The notes beneath the pieces were generated by a model, which saw nothing but the letters and a program-made list of their open reading frames with translations, did no database searches and had not been told where the DNA came from. This document shows, in pieces, positions 46,963 through 59,700 of a DNA stretch of 64,000 bases; position 1 is the stretch's first letter; each line of letters starts with the position of its first letter. This DNA is from Heterobilharzia americana. Lineage: Eukaryota > Platyhelminthes > Trematoda > Strigeidida > Schistosomatidae. The position numbers were made by a program, and so were the translations under genes. Location: positions 68,267,160 to 68,331,159 of the forward strand of contig OX104130.1 of NCBI GenBank assembly GCA_944470555.2. Reading direction: 5' to 3'.

Positions 46963-48050
46963 CTGTGGTTCCTTATTCTGATGCACGCAGCTCCCCTTTT
47001 AACACGGACCTGGGCGACTGTCCGGTTCTCCTCAAGATCTACACGTGACCATTCACACGAGGAGCGAGAACACTGTTCCATGAATTTCGCTGCAAAAATA
47101 GACTGCTGATTGTGAAGTTCGGTCATCGTCGTCCCACTAGCTGCTCTAAGTCCCATACTTTGTGCTTTTCATTTTTTGATCGTCATTAGTGGTGCGCAAG
47201 GTTCTCGTAAGGCGCACCGTGAGGCATGAATAGGACGCTACCCTCTTAAAGAAAGTCCGGATATTGACCACGAAGACTGGAATAGGGCTGCAGAGAACTT
47301 TGGGCTAAGACTGGATAATCTACCCCGGTCTCCATGTCCTTGGTCGCTGTGGGATATGCGGTGGCTTAGCATCCACTTAAAAGACCCCAAGTGGCTGAAT
47401 TTGTCCGTCGAATGTGATGTTGCGCAACGTTCACCACGGTGACCCTCGTTTGGATCAATATGGAGTCACCCATCGGAGAGTGAATACCAGTATGCCAGCA
47501 CACTTCGTCTCTCTTTTAAGTGTGACCTCCCGAATCCAGCGCCAGTTGATGCAGCCTCCTTCCCATCTGTCGATGGCTTCAAGAAAGGCTTCACGGTCAT
47601 GCAGTGACACACAGATTGAGCCCATTCAATTGGAATGCGAACTAGGATGACTGAAGTAGCTGGAATGGAAATGTCTCTCCACTTTCTTCCTGTTCCTCAC
47701 TGGACCTGTTTTTCTGCCACTGTTGTCGCTGACATGCCCTATTTTTCTATCCTTCACTGGGCTTTCATTAGACTCCCCTGCTCTTGTGACATTTCTTCAT
47801 GGTCGCATTTTTCTGAATAATGTCGCAAGTGTTAGTGTTTTAATGGATCACTCGTGTTGCTCTCCGTATTTCCTGCTTTTATGTTCTTCACGTTTATATT
47901 CTCTTCGCTGCGTTTTGCGCTTTTTCCGGTTTCGATGCCGGACTTCATTAAACGCCTTTTCCACCAGCCGGTTTTATATCCTGAATCTTTTTGTTTCCCT
48001 TCATAGGTTCGAATGGTTATTTGATTACATAGCACCAGAATTCTTCTTGC
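46963..48050 (+). repeat. 1,088-bp repeat, copy B
   Basis: Inverted partner of 19,347-20,434, identical in length. Frames at 47,414-47,650 and 47,635-47,820 translate identically to those of copy A. A longer frame (47,723-48,082) runs a few codons past the repeat edge and overlaps the others in a different phase, which argues against real coding. The flanks of the two copies are unrelated, so the edges are sharp at both ends. Confidence 0.85.
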
Positions 48051-49681
48051 GCTGCGTCTCCATGTCATGTAATACATCTTAATTAATTTTCAGCCAACAT
48101 TTAACCTGTCATAGGTTTTACGACGGCCAACAACATGAGTTTCTAAATATAGTGTGTTCGAGGGCTTCAAATCCCTTTAACTTCTCTTATGATGCGAAGC
48201 TGAACGCAAAAAATTGGTAGATACTGCGAATATTTTGCTTGCGAGGATGGCTTTGCCATTGCTGTCTCACTGATTCCACCCTCGACCCTCTTTTATTTTT
48301 ATACTTTATTAACGGCCTATCTAGTTTTCGTTTCTGAAAGTAAATGTAATTTAATATTAACGAACGCCCATCCTGAAAAATCAGCCTATACCATAGCTGA
48401 AACCTCAGTATCTTGCGCTACTTCTGACAGGAATCACTGGTCCCTCTAACACATACTTGCTTAAGAGAGCCAGTCATCTGCTTACTTGCAAAACTTTCGG
48501 AAAATCTATCCAGAACTCCGTAGTACTGAGCCAAAGACTTCTGAAAACGCTTGCAAACTCTTATTCAGCCAAAACTGTGGAAGGACCCAGTGGAAATGCC
48601 ACCACCCCCTGAAGAGGATCTGTCTTTCGGAAACAGACCTGGAGATGCACTGTTTAGAATGTCATTCATTGGGGAAGTAAACTACATTCAGTCCACTTAA
48701 GCACATTACATCTTCAAGTATATATAGTCTGGGAGGGATATGACCGCAGTTTGTTTTACGGCTTGTAATCCTACCGACACCAGCATATGCTCTTTTAAGA
48801 TCATCCGGATTTTCAATTCCAGAGGACGCCTCAGGAGTTTACGCTAGAAGAGCAGTACACCGACCATTTTCAGTGGGAACGCATAAACAATGAAGTTTAT
48901 CCCACAAATGACTGGTTTCCTAACTGCCAGACACTTTCAAAGGGAAGCTGAGTACCCGTCCCTGCAGCACTGGAACTCATGAGAACTATTTTGGTCTGTT
49001 CCATCAGGGACCAGCCCGCCAGTGCGTGCCAGCTGTGACGTTCAGTGACTACAAGGTTCTCATTTTTCTCCTAGCGCCTCTTTGGTACGAAAACGGGAAC
49101 GAAACACAGTGCTAAGATGCAATTCTTAATCCACAGAAGCCAGGGTTTAAACGTCATCTGTTGGTTGGTGAAAGTTAAATTATAGGTGGATTGGGTGACC
49201 AGAGGTGTTTAAGGTAGCACACACTATTATCAAATATCCACTTATTTCCCTGCAACTTAGGGCACGTGGGCCACTTGGTCCAGGTATGTTTTAAGCCTAT
49301 GTCTCCGAACAGCCTTAGTTGGCTGCCTGTGGATGCGTTCTGGGTCCATTTGCTCACTTCACGATCACGGCGGGGGACTGTTACCAAACCCTCGGGGAAG
49401 CCACATGAAGCTGTCCGAAAATTCACTAAAGAATTACCATAGTCAAACTGGCATATACTGCCCTTCTGTCACAGTCATCATAAGATTCAAGGTTTTCAGC
49501 GACTAAAACGCCCAGACCCTCCTTTATGTCCGGCGCTGCCAGTTTGTTTCATTGAGACCATATGCGTCACGTAAATTATGTCCCGGATGTGCTAACTTGA
49601 GTTTCTAAGGATTAAACGCAAATCCTTTTGCTATTTGCCCACTTCTCATGCTGCATTAGAATTTTTTGCAAGACTATTTTA
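48051..49681. other. Unassigned DNA
   Basis: 1.6 kb between repeat copy B and LTR2. Only short frames are present, such as 49,426-49,175 (-), and nothing resembles a known domain. Confidence 0.4.
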
Positions 49682-50141
49682 GGAATCGTCCTGGTGCGAA
49701 CTTGACGGACGCAGAGACCAATCACTAGTTATTCGCACTTGTTATACGCCCACGAATACGAGACCAAGAAAGAATACAACAGCGTGGTCGAATGGAATAG
49801 TATATTTGCGGGATCGTGTCCAAATACCGATGCGTTCCAACTAACTGGTTAGAGAGTCGGTTACCAGTAGTGCAACGTAACATGGTGGCATCCAAATGGC
49901 GATGATGCTTGACGGGGTGCCTTCAGCTTAGCGAGTCCAGTTAAACTATCAAGGTCAGTGACAACGGGTGGGGATTGAGATTACCTTCCACGAAGATGTG
50001 TGTAATTTATACATAAACTTATTCATACCTGTAAAAATGGTGTGTGCCTGTATATTCAGGAATAAATATTATCATTATTGTTATTGATGTTGAATCTCGT
50101 CGAACCTTGAGTTAGTGATCCTGGAGCAGCGTGACGCTGCA
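49682..50141 (-). mobile_element. Second gypsy LTR (LTR2, probably solo)
   Basis: Matches LTR1 along its length in the same orientation, with many substitutions, from GGAATCGTCCTGGTGCG to the GTGACGCTGCA end. A 122-bp insert sits at 49,968-50,089. No primer site or gag adjoins it, so it appears to be a solo LTR or a fragment. It lies about 520 bp upstream of the KPNB1 start codon, in the opposite orientation. Confidence 0.75.
49968..50089 (+). mobile_element. 5'-truncated LINE D-family tail inside LTR2
   Basis: LTR similarity is broken between GACAAC and GTTGAATC by DNA that matches, in reverse, the 3' end of LINE D (34,457-34,582). Shared blocks include GGAATAAATAT, TACCTGTAAAAAT and GAGATTACCTTCCA. 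It ends in AT-rich ATT/GTT units, as expected for a plus-strand LINE tail. It is a very short, truncated insertion of the same family. Confidence 0.85.
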
Positions 50142-50664
50142 CTTCCCTTGCCTTCACGACGTCTGACTTCTTGTCATACCTGAACGCCGTCGGTGAAGAG
50201 GAGGACTCAGAAAAAACCTACTGAGGTAAGTCTTGGCGTGTCTATCTGGTGATCTTCAAAACCATCCATTAATAATAAGTAATTGGCGGTTGACGTGTAT
50301 AGGAAGACAAATGTAGACTCTCAGCGGCAACCGGAAATTAGATGCAGTTAATTGCCCTCCAAGACTAGGAAGTAAAAATTCTTATTTTAGGTGATTTCAA
50401 CATTCTTTAGGTAAAGTAGGTGAATTTAAACCACAGAGCAGTATTATTTTGACTGACTCTTTTACAGTGAAATAAGAGCTTTTAAATATAGAGCAAACTC
50501 GCTGTTACTTTTCCCTATGAAAATACTTAGTATACCATGCTGATGAATGCAAGGGGACTTAGTTCTCACACAGTTTGAATTCGCCTACCATTGGATGATC
50601 GGACTTCTTCGCGGTTATTTGACTGACGGATTTTCAAATCTCGGGTACACGCTTTCTCTTTAGT
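50142..50664 (+). promoter_or_regulatory. KPNB1 upstream region and possible 5' UTR intron
   Basis: This stretch should contain the promoter and 5' leader of KPNB1. A strong splice donor (GAG then GTAAGT) lies at 50,225/50,226. A pyrimidine-rich acceptor (TTTCTCTTTAG) ends at 50,663, one base before the start codon. Together they could mark a 438-bp leader intron. Alternatively, the acceptor could receive a trans-spliced leader, which schistosomes use on some mRNAs. I see no clear TATA box. Confidence 0.45.
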
Positions 50665-50716
50665 ATGTCTGTGGACATAGGCCTGCTGTCTGTCTTGGAG
50701 AAAAGTCTTTCTTTGG
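50665..50716 (+). CDS. KPNB1: KPNB1 exon 1 (start codon exon)
   Basis: 52 nt: 17 codons plus one base, ending before GTAAGG. It encodes [17 protein letters not shown]. The following intron is 44 bp. The start codon follows a TTTCTCTTTAG acceptor by one base. Confidence 0.85.
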
Positions 50717-53700
50717 GTAAGGCTAACAAGTGAAAAATATTCTTTGTTTTACGATTTTAGAAAAGTTGGAGCTTGAGGCAGCTCAGCATTTTCTCGAAGA
50801 AGCAGCTAAAGTCGATCTCTTTGGCCTGCTCAGGCAGCTTAGTGATGTTCTGGTTAACGTTGAGTGTTCGCCACCTGTACGTACTCAGGCTGGCATACAA
50901 CTTAAAAACGCCTTGTACTCAAAAGACCCAGGCATCAAATCGCTATACCAGCAAAGGTGGCTCCAAGCTCCGGCAGAGTCGAAACAGTACATAAAGAAAA
51001 ATGTACGTTGCAGCCAGTCTCATACATTTCTTTTTAGTGTCTTGCAGCCTTGGGAACGGAGACTACAACACATAGTTCAGCAGCACAATGTGTAGCTTAC
51101 ATTGCATGTGCTGAGATTCCTGCACTTCAATGGCCAGACTTGATGGAGAAATTAGTTGAGAATGTCATTACACCAAGCAAAACAGAGGGATGCAAGCGTT
51201 CAACCCTAGAAGCTATTGGATATATTTGTCAAGATATAGTAAGAATGGTTTATTGATATAGTTTTGAAAGGATCCCTGCATATTAGCAAGCCAGTCGAAC
51301 GCTATCTTGACTGCGATAGTTTGTGGTATGAAAAAAGAAGAACCCAGGTTTGTACATCATTTCCTTATGACGTTTCTTCAGTGACAGTGTCCGCCTTGCA
51401 GCCACGAATGCATTGCTAAATTCCTTGGAGTTCACGAAACATAACTTTGATGTTGATGTAGGTGCATTTTAATCATATCATTTTAACTTAGAATGAACGA
51501 AACTACATTATGCAAGTTGTTTGTGAATCAACCCAGTCATCAAGTTCCCAAATACGCGTTGCAGCACTTCAGTGTCTGGTGAAGATAATGTCTCTTTATT
51601 ACAACTACATGGAGCCTTATATGAAGCAAGCATTATTTGCTGTAAGTGTCAAAATGTCATAGTTTTATTGCAAAATGTAAGGTGTGAAGCTGATCTGCGA
51701 ATATCCGTTTCTTTGCGTACACACTATAGTATTAGTCACAATGTGGGATGACACTTGTAAGTCTACTAGAAATGGTTGACAGTATTTTGAACTAATTACT
51801 GTTGGATGGCAATAAGTGTTAAGTATTCAAAGATAGTCGCTTTGGTTACTTATCGCATACTTTGTCATGTTTAGCTAGTGTACTTGAAGTCTATCCTTCA
51901 TACAAAATTGACTCAACAGCAAAAACCTAGGCACACCATGTTTTGTTTACTTTGCTGTACAACAGTTCGTTCTGTCCTAATATACAACTGAGACATGGCC
52001 GTTTAAAGTAAGTAGATCAAAGTAAGACGTGGCACAGGAGTGCATCGGTCCAATTTGTCACACCATAGCTTCATGAAACAAGTGTCGAAGGTCAACCAAA
52101 TTTTCGGTGACTGGAAGATGACAAGGAATGTATATGTCTGCGCTATTGTGACCGATTTTCAGCCATACCACTCATTTTCCAGCCAATGATTACTGTCATT
52201 TCGAGGACCCCAACTAAAGTATGTATCTCCCCACATGACTCAGACCAACGGTCAGAGACCTCACTAACTATCACCACTTATTAGTCTGGCCGCTTTAAGG
52301 CTTCTTACTACCTAACCAAACTTCGGTTAGCATTACACGTCGATCTTGGTGGCTTGATATGGGCATTCTTATCATATCGAATAATTGGTACCTTTGGCTT
52401 GTTTTAGCTTTTTTCTAGTGATTTTAGTCTATATAATTCCAATCGAAATCCACTTTACTAATGTTTTTGATTGTGTTTAACTCCTGAAGATCACATTAGA
52501 TGCTATGAAAGATTCTGTACCGGAAGTCGCACTTCAGGGGATTGAATTCTGGTCTACAATATGCGACGAAGAAATTGACCTGGCCATTGACGTCGCTGAG
52601 TGCTTCGAAAAAGGTCAACCTCCCGCTGTATCTAGCATGTTCTACGCTAAGGGAGCTTTGCAGTTCATTGTACCGATTTTAATGGAGATTCTTGCTCACC
52701 AAGATGAGTCAGTGGATGATGACGAATGGAACCCTAGCAAAGCAGCTGGCGTATGCTTGATGTTACTGGCACAATGCTGTGAAGACCCTATTGTTAATTT
52801 GGTCATTCCGTTTGTTAAAGAGAATATTAAGAAACCTGACTGGCGCTATAGAGATGCTGCTGTTATGAGCTTTGGAAGTATTCTTGAAGGCCCTGATCCT
52901 GCAGCTTTGAAGGTCAGTATTTTTCCTTGTCTTTACCGTGATATCCAAATTTATATGTATTTCAGGTCCATTCAATCGCACTACTGAAATGGTCACATCG
53001 ATTGTTGTCAATTTCATTTCGATTTTTTGTTGACAGACTTGGAGTAGTTTTTTACGTTTTACTTTTTAGTTTGAATCGTTTGTAGAACTGACAAATCGGT
53101 TTGGAGCGACGTATATGCATAAGACCAGTCAGTGGTTCTCCGAAGCAGCTAACGATAGTCTCTGCTACATATTACTGCTTCCACTTTTCTAGTTATTTAA
53201 GCCACCTCAGTGGTCACTTAGAATTAAGCTTTTGTTTAGTTGGCTGAACCATTGCTTCAAAGTGGAATGCTGACTAGTTGTATAGGGAGTAGGTTACGGT
53301 TGTTTAGAGTGGACCACAACTTCAGTTCATGGTTACCAGCTTAGTTTAAATTGTGTAGGGTAGCATAATTTAAGTAGCTGAGGCTGTAGAGAATTCGAAA
53401 TCAGTCCTAATGGATACTCCAGCTAACAAAGCTTGAGATCAGCCACCATAGCACAAATGCATTCGTTCTTTGTCGTCCTCTAAATGTTTTTCCCCATTTT
53501 ACTCTCGTCTTTGTTAATTGAAACTGACTTATTGACTTAGGGACTTGATTCGCAAGTTTAGGGTCCGAGATTCTAGTCCCGTCCAACCTACTTCGGCTTG
53601 AACCTTTTGATTTTGTCACGAACCCTCAAGTTAGTACATAAACATGAGTTATTGTGCTGCAACCATTGGGTCCTATTTCTATTTCTTTCCCTTATGTATA

Positions 53701-56700
53701 ACTGTCAATCCGGAAATAATTTACCTTTTAAAAACCACTCATTTATTTGTGATGATCTGAATTGACGGTGAACCTTGTCATCTCTTGTCCTAACCGTGAC
53801 AAATAAAACAATTTCAAGTCAAAACTGTGAACGATCAGAATTACTTCGGATGGTAACATCTTAACAGTGATGAGGAACAATATCACTGTGACTGTCCGGA
53901 ACAAATTTAAACGCTGATTTACGAGCCACAATCTATGAAAATGATACCGTTTAAATTGAGGTAGATAGGATAAAATTCAAAGTTGGACCCAGTTTATGAG
54001 ATTTGAGTACCTACGCCGGTTAAACATTACTCGACAAATGTAATGTGCGGTATTTTTGTAACTGAGGTAAGGTTCAACAACGGATTGTATCATTTTTTGT
54101 CACATACTGAGATTTGTAACAGTTTTTTCCTCCCATTAGAAAACTACAAATATCTCAAAAAAGTTATTGACAAACCTCACTCTTCTTCAAATTCAAACGT
54201 ACGAGTTAGACATCCTTGTTTTATACACTATGTAAATTCACCATTGATTTTATTGCTCATTCTCCCCTAGGTTGTATTTGGGGTCATCAAATTGAGACGA
54301 AAATAAGTGGGCTATTCCAAGTTTTTAGTCGAATTATGACATTAGAACTTATTTTCAAGCTCAAATTACCGGTTATTTGTTCTAACTGTTGACTTTAAAG
54401 CATATCTAACGTAATTTTAACAACCAACTTGATTACGTCTCCAGTATGCTTGCTTGCATATCAAATAGTTTAGTTGCTACTGTTTATCGGTTTAGCTATG
54501 TCATAAAATTATCATGGTTCGTTCGTATTTTGAAAGTAATATTTAGCTCTTACTCTTATCTTTTCAAGTTTTGTGTGTAATTGTTTCGATTTTTTGTCTT
54601 TAGCCGCTTGTGGAATCTGCTATACCGGTGATAATTGAGTTACTACGTGATGTATCACCAGCTGTTCGCGATACAGCTGCGTGGACAATTGGACGGGTAT
54701 GTGAAACCCTTCCGGAAGTGGCTTTACATGAAACATATTTAGTTCCGTTATTAACTGGACTAGTTGATGGGTTGTCCGCTGAACCGCGAGTTGCTGCGAA
54801 CGTGTGTTGGGCATTTTCGAGTCTTGCAGAAAGTGCCTATGATGCTGCTTCAGGTAAACATTTTGTCTCAACTAATGGTATTTTACCGCCAGTTGGCTCA
54901 GATTTATAATTTGGAGTTGGATATAAGAAATGCTACGATTTGTTATGTGTACTGAGGACATCAATATTATTTTACTACACTGCGGTTTTAGCAAACATTT
55001 TGTACAAACTGTTTAAAGATTGTCAGGTTAGTGACGTTCCGAGTAGTTTCTACAAGACAATGTTGTTAATGATTTGACCTTCCTCAGAGGTGTTCACTAA
55101 GTGAATGCCAACAAAATACAGCATAAAGTAAATTATATCACCACGCGTGCTTATAAGCATCGTTAATAGAAGACCTTATCACTTTGCCTGCTGCTATTTA
55201 TGCCGACTGACTGCAAGCACGGTTGTAAAACTAACTGTCAGGTAACTGCATTGAGTAGTTGAATTATGTCAGGAGTTTAATCCTTCACTGCCAATTTCGA
55301 AACCATATGGATATACAACTTATTTTTCTTGCCTTACACGCTTAAATAGAACGTTTCCAGCTAATAGTGTTTGACCACTTCGCCTGTATTTGTAACCCTT
55401 TCATTTTTCTATCCAAAGTATTAGCCGTTACTGATATAGCTTGTTGATCTAGGTATTCATTTTTACAGCAATAGATCCCGGGTTCAAGTTTCACTTCAAC
55501 TTTGGCTTGGTAACCGAGTAGTATCATGAACCGTCAGCCGGTACCAGATTGAGTTGCATCGCTGCTAATTCGCAAAATAAATCAAGTGGAATTGAACTTC
55601 AACTCATTCAGTGGTTTTCATTCTCTGGTGATAAAGATATTAGATCAAGTGACCTATGTTGATTCTTGGATTAGTTATCTTTATGACGATCCAGTTTCTC
55701 CTTGAATTCGTTCATCAAAAAATGTTTACTTGTTGCGATAGAGTCCCAATCCTTTATCTATCTATTGTAGAATCTGTACCCCATTTGAATTGGATTCGAT
55801 TGTGACTTGTAAACCCATGGTTAAGCGTATCCACAGTTGGGAATGGATATTTCTACATCATTGTCTTCACGAGTAGATGATTCGGTTCGTCATAGTGCAG
55901 GTCTACCTGGTGTTACTCACTCTTCTGTGATTGCTATCAAATCAAGTTTTTGACTCTAGATTAAATCGCTTAGCCTAGAAATTTTTCCAAAGACCGTTTC
56001 TCTACTAGACACTTATGGGTCTTAACCCAACATTGTAAATTGAACCATCGGTGATGAAACGGTCACATAGTCTTATAAGACTAATGTGGAAAAGATAAAC
56101 CAAAAACTTAACAGTATTCGTGTTCTAACAGTAGGACATAGCTAGTACCTAGACCTGTTAGTGCAGCACCAAAGAGTGCTGATTCCATTCAGAATTTTAT
56201 CACCTGAGATGTTTGTGTATGGAGATTTCAATAGGAATATCTATGATTAGGTCAGGGAAGAGGCTGAATAAGAATTCGAATCATACTCAACATCTTGTAG
56301 GAATTGTGCTTTGGAATAACGAAAAAAGATGTCTTGTTATATAGTCTGGTCTAAACTATTTGTGGGTTGGTTGAAAAAGTCTGACTGTTCTAGATTCTCC
56401 TTTACGTATATTACTTTCATTGCTTGTCTGTTATTTCTATGAAGGATAATTCATTCGGCGAACTGACTGATTTGATACTCCTAGATCTCATGGGGTTGAT
56501 CAGTAGGCGTTTTTTGATGATGATGATGTTTTTTGCACGTAATGCTACACACAGTAGGCTTTGTTTGTGGTTTTTAGTATATATAAACACGTACATAATC
56601 GCACATATTACGTCTGAGTGAGTTTGAGAGGTAGGTTCAACCGAATTTCAGTGTCTCATAACGTTTTAATTGACATTTGAGTTGATGGTTGTTTTCACAA

Positions 56701-59700
56701 AAATGGCTCTCAGTTAGTAAGCCACTGTAATAAGGAATTGTGTAGATGACTTTATTTACTGACAGTTTGTGGATCATATGAATTACCCACTTACTAGATA
56801 AGATATGAACAAGAATTATTTTCACTGAACTAAGTATTGAAGTTCCGGTTGTTGGTGTGACTACAGGTGGTAATTTTGCTCTGTATATTACTAAAATTAA
56901 AAAAACTGGTAATCTGTGTAAACATTTATTTAAAATTTATTCATCATAACTTCACTACAAGTTATCCATTTTAATGAGGTTGGATACTCAGTACATGTGT
57001 CTAGGTAGACTAACAGTTTTTAAGCAGTTATTGTTTAATTTTCAATTTCGCTACTTCAGAAAATGCTGGACATAATGGTGAGCCAAAGACTTATGTGCTG
57101 TCTCAGTACTTCAATGTAATTACGGAACGCCTTCTTGCCACCTCTAGCCGACCTGATGGAGGACAGCACAATCTTCGAAACGCGGCATACTCGGCTTTAA
57201 TGGCGTTGATGCGTTCTGCAGCCCAAGACTGTTACTGTGAGGTGCAACGCGTTACTTTAATTGTCCTCGAACGACTAGAGTCCATCATAGGCTTAGAACA
57301 TCAAATAGCTTCACATCAAGATAGGGCGCAGTTCAATGACTTGCAATCACTTTTATGTGGAACATTGCAATCTGTTCTAAGGAAGATCAATAAAGATGAT
57401 GCACCAGCAATATCAGACAAAGTAAGAATTCAGTTTGGTGTTGACCTATTAGTATGAATTTCTTGCATTTGTAATCTATCCGTAAGAACTTTGGATAGAC
57501 TTTTATTAACTATGTTGCTGTTTTCTGGGAAATTTCCCGAGAAGAATACACTTTTCCGTGTTTTTGATTCAGAAAGATTGCTGCGTCCAACCCTAATCTC
57601 ACTTTAACAGCTTTGATTACTCTAAAAGGTTCCTGCCCATCGATGTAGCCTTTAAACTTTTATCTTGTTTACTGGTAGGTACATTCCTAGAATTGCATTT
57701 TCCAGGTGATTGTTTCCGCCTCCATTCAGTTAGCACTGTGACTTTCCTAGATGGCAATACTAATGCAACAGTCTTGTAAAATGACTCTACAATGGATCGG
57801 GATCTACCTTAACGATCTTATTAAGAACAAAAGTGGCTTCATCATTATTATTATTTGTCACTTGGGTTCCTAGTGGAACATAGGGCTTCAGTGGCACGTC
57901 TCCATTGCACTCTCTTCTCTGTAGTCCTTTCAACCAGACTCCAAGATTTCCCACAAGCTTTCATTTCTTCTTCACACGATCTCCTCCAAGTAACCCGCAG
58001 ACGCCCAACTCGTTTCCTATTCTGGTTCCACTCGAGGGTATTGGCAAGCGCGTGAAGTCCCCAAACCGTCTTCCCAGTGTATACCAAACTCATCTCCATA
58101 TTCTTCTGCACATTTGTTGGATGATGGGTTCTTGGCTGGTGCCTTGGCAACCAACCAGAGTTCCTCGTTGCTTATTCTTCCTGGCCATCCATCTCATCTT
58201 CAGTATATAGTGAGCGAGCGTAGGCGGCAGCTGTTGATGAATGTCTGTAGTTTTTTGAAAATGCTTTTCGTAACGCGCCAAGTCTCTCAACCATCATATA
58301 GAAGCACTGACTTGACTGACATTAGTGTTGAAAATCCGGATCTTGTTCACACACGCTTTATGCTGGGTGCAGTGCAGTGTAGTAGATCTCCACACTGACT
58401 TCAGGTTGATGAAGGTCTGTCTTGCTATCTTTCCGATCCTGGCTGCTTTGACGCCTTCATCTGTGCCTGTTCCGCCTGTAGTTGAAACGATGCTGCCCTG
58501 CCTAAGTAGGTGAAAGAGACTACTTCCCTTAGGTTTCTCCCGTTGATGGTGATTAGTGCTTGTCGTTGATGTTGCTGTTGTTGTTTTGGTATTTTCATCA
58601 CCTCTCTCTTCTCCACATTCACTTGAAGTCCCGTCTTCACTGCCCTACCCCTCTTGTCAACTTGTTGGTTTTCGCCTGTAGATCTTCAAGTTTGTGCGAC
58701 AACACATTAGACACAAATCATCATCGCTGGCGAAATCCAAATCTTCTAGGCTCTTTTCATCGGTCCGGTCAGCGTATGCCCCTCTTCTTGCTCGTCACAG
58801 TTTGTTGCATGATCCAGTCCAGTCGACCACGATCAAGAAGATGACCGGTGATAGTAGGCGGTAACCTTGTCTTACTCCTTCCTATCTTCACTTCAAAGGC
58901 GTCACTGAGCTTTCCATTGTGAATCACTTGGCATGTAGCGTCATCATCATCACCATATAGCATATAGCTGTTGTTGAATGAGGTTGATAAAGTTTTGTGG
59001 TATTGAAACGGTAGCGTTGAGCAGCTGCCTGCCAGATTACTTCTGGGTCGACGCTGTCGAAGGCCTTATGAAAATCGATGAAGTTGAGGTGAAGATCCAG
59101 TTGACTGGTATTCTATGTTCTGTTGTGTGATGATGCATAGCGTTGCGTTGCAGTTTAATCCGCACAGATTTGTTGTTCCTGAAGTCAGCCAGTCAACCAG
59201 CGTGTTCCGATCATAATTTTGAATGCAGCGCATTTTTTAGTCTCCCCAGAATGATGCGGCTTTATATTTTGCTTAGTGCCGATATAGGTTGAGCATGATT
59301 TCGCACTAGTTGTTGCAAAGACTTAGGTCGCCCTTCTTTGAGAGTTTGACGAGGTAGCCTTTTTTTCATTCGGCTGATACCTTTCCTTCCTTCCTTACTT
59401 TTGTCTAAACATTCTGCAGTAATGGTGTGTTGTGAGCATGTTCACTAATGTATGTGTCTGTTTTCAGTACTTCTGGCGGAATTCCATCTGGTCCTGCTGC
59501 TTTCCCGGATTTCAGCAACTATATGGCGTTCAGAACTTCACTTCTGCTTGTGTCAAAGGGTTTGTGTTCACGGATAGTAGTTCTGTAACTGCTGATAGTA
59601 TTTCTGGACGAGTTGCAGGGTGTGGTGGTCGATTCAAGAGTTTTTTGAAGTGGTCAGCCTAATTGTTTCTTTTGTTGCTCCCCTTTGCTACATTTCTTTC

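Noticed and set aside
47723..48082. 119-codon frame shared in part with 19,312-19,674
   Set aside because: It runs across the sharp edge of the 1,088-bp repeat into unrelated DNA and overlaps other open frames in the repeat, so coding is unlikely.
55440..55560. Possible tRNA or tRNA-derived SINE (GGTTCAAG box)
   Set aside because: No A box at the right distance and no cloverleaf could be drawn.
58560..58844. 94-codon frame identical to one at 63,613-63,897
   Set aside because: It is antisense to the RTE reverse transcriptase in both places. Its identity reflects duplicate element copies, not a conserved gene.
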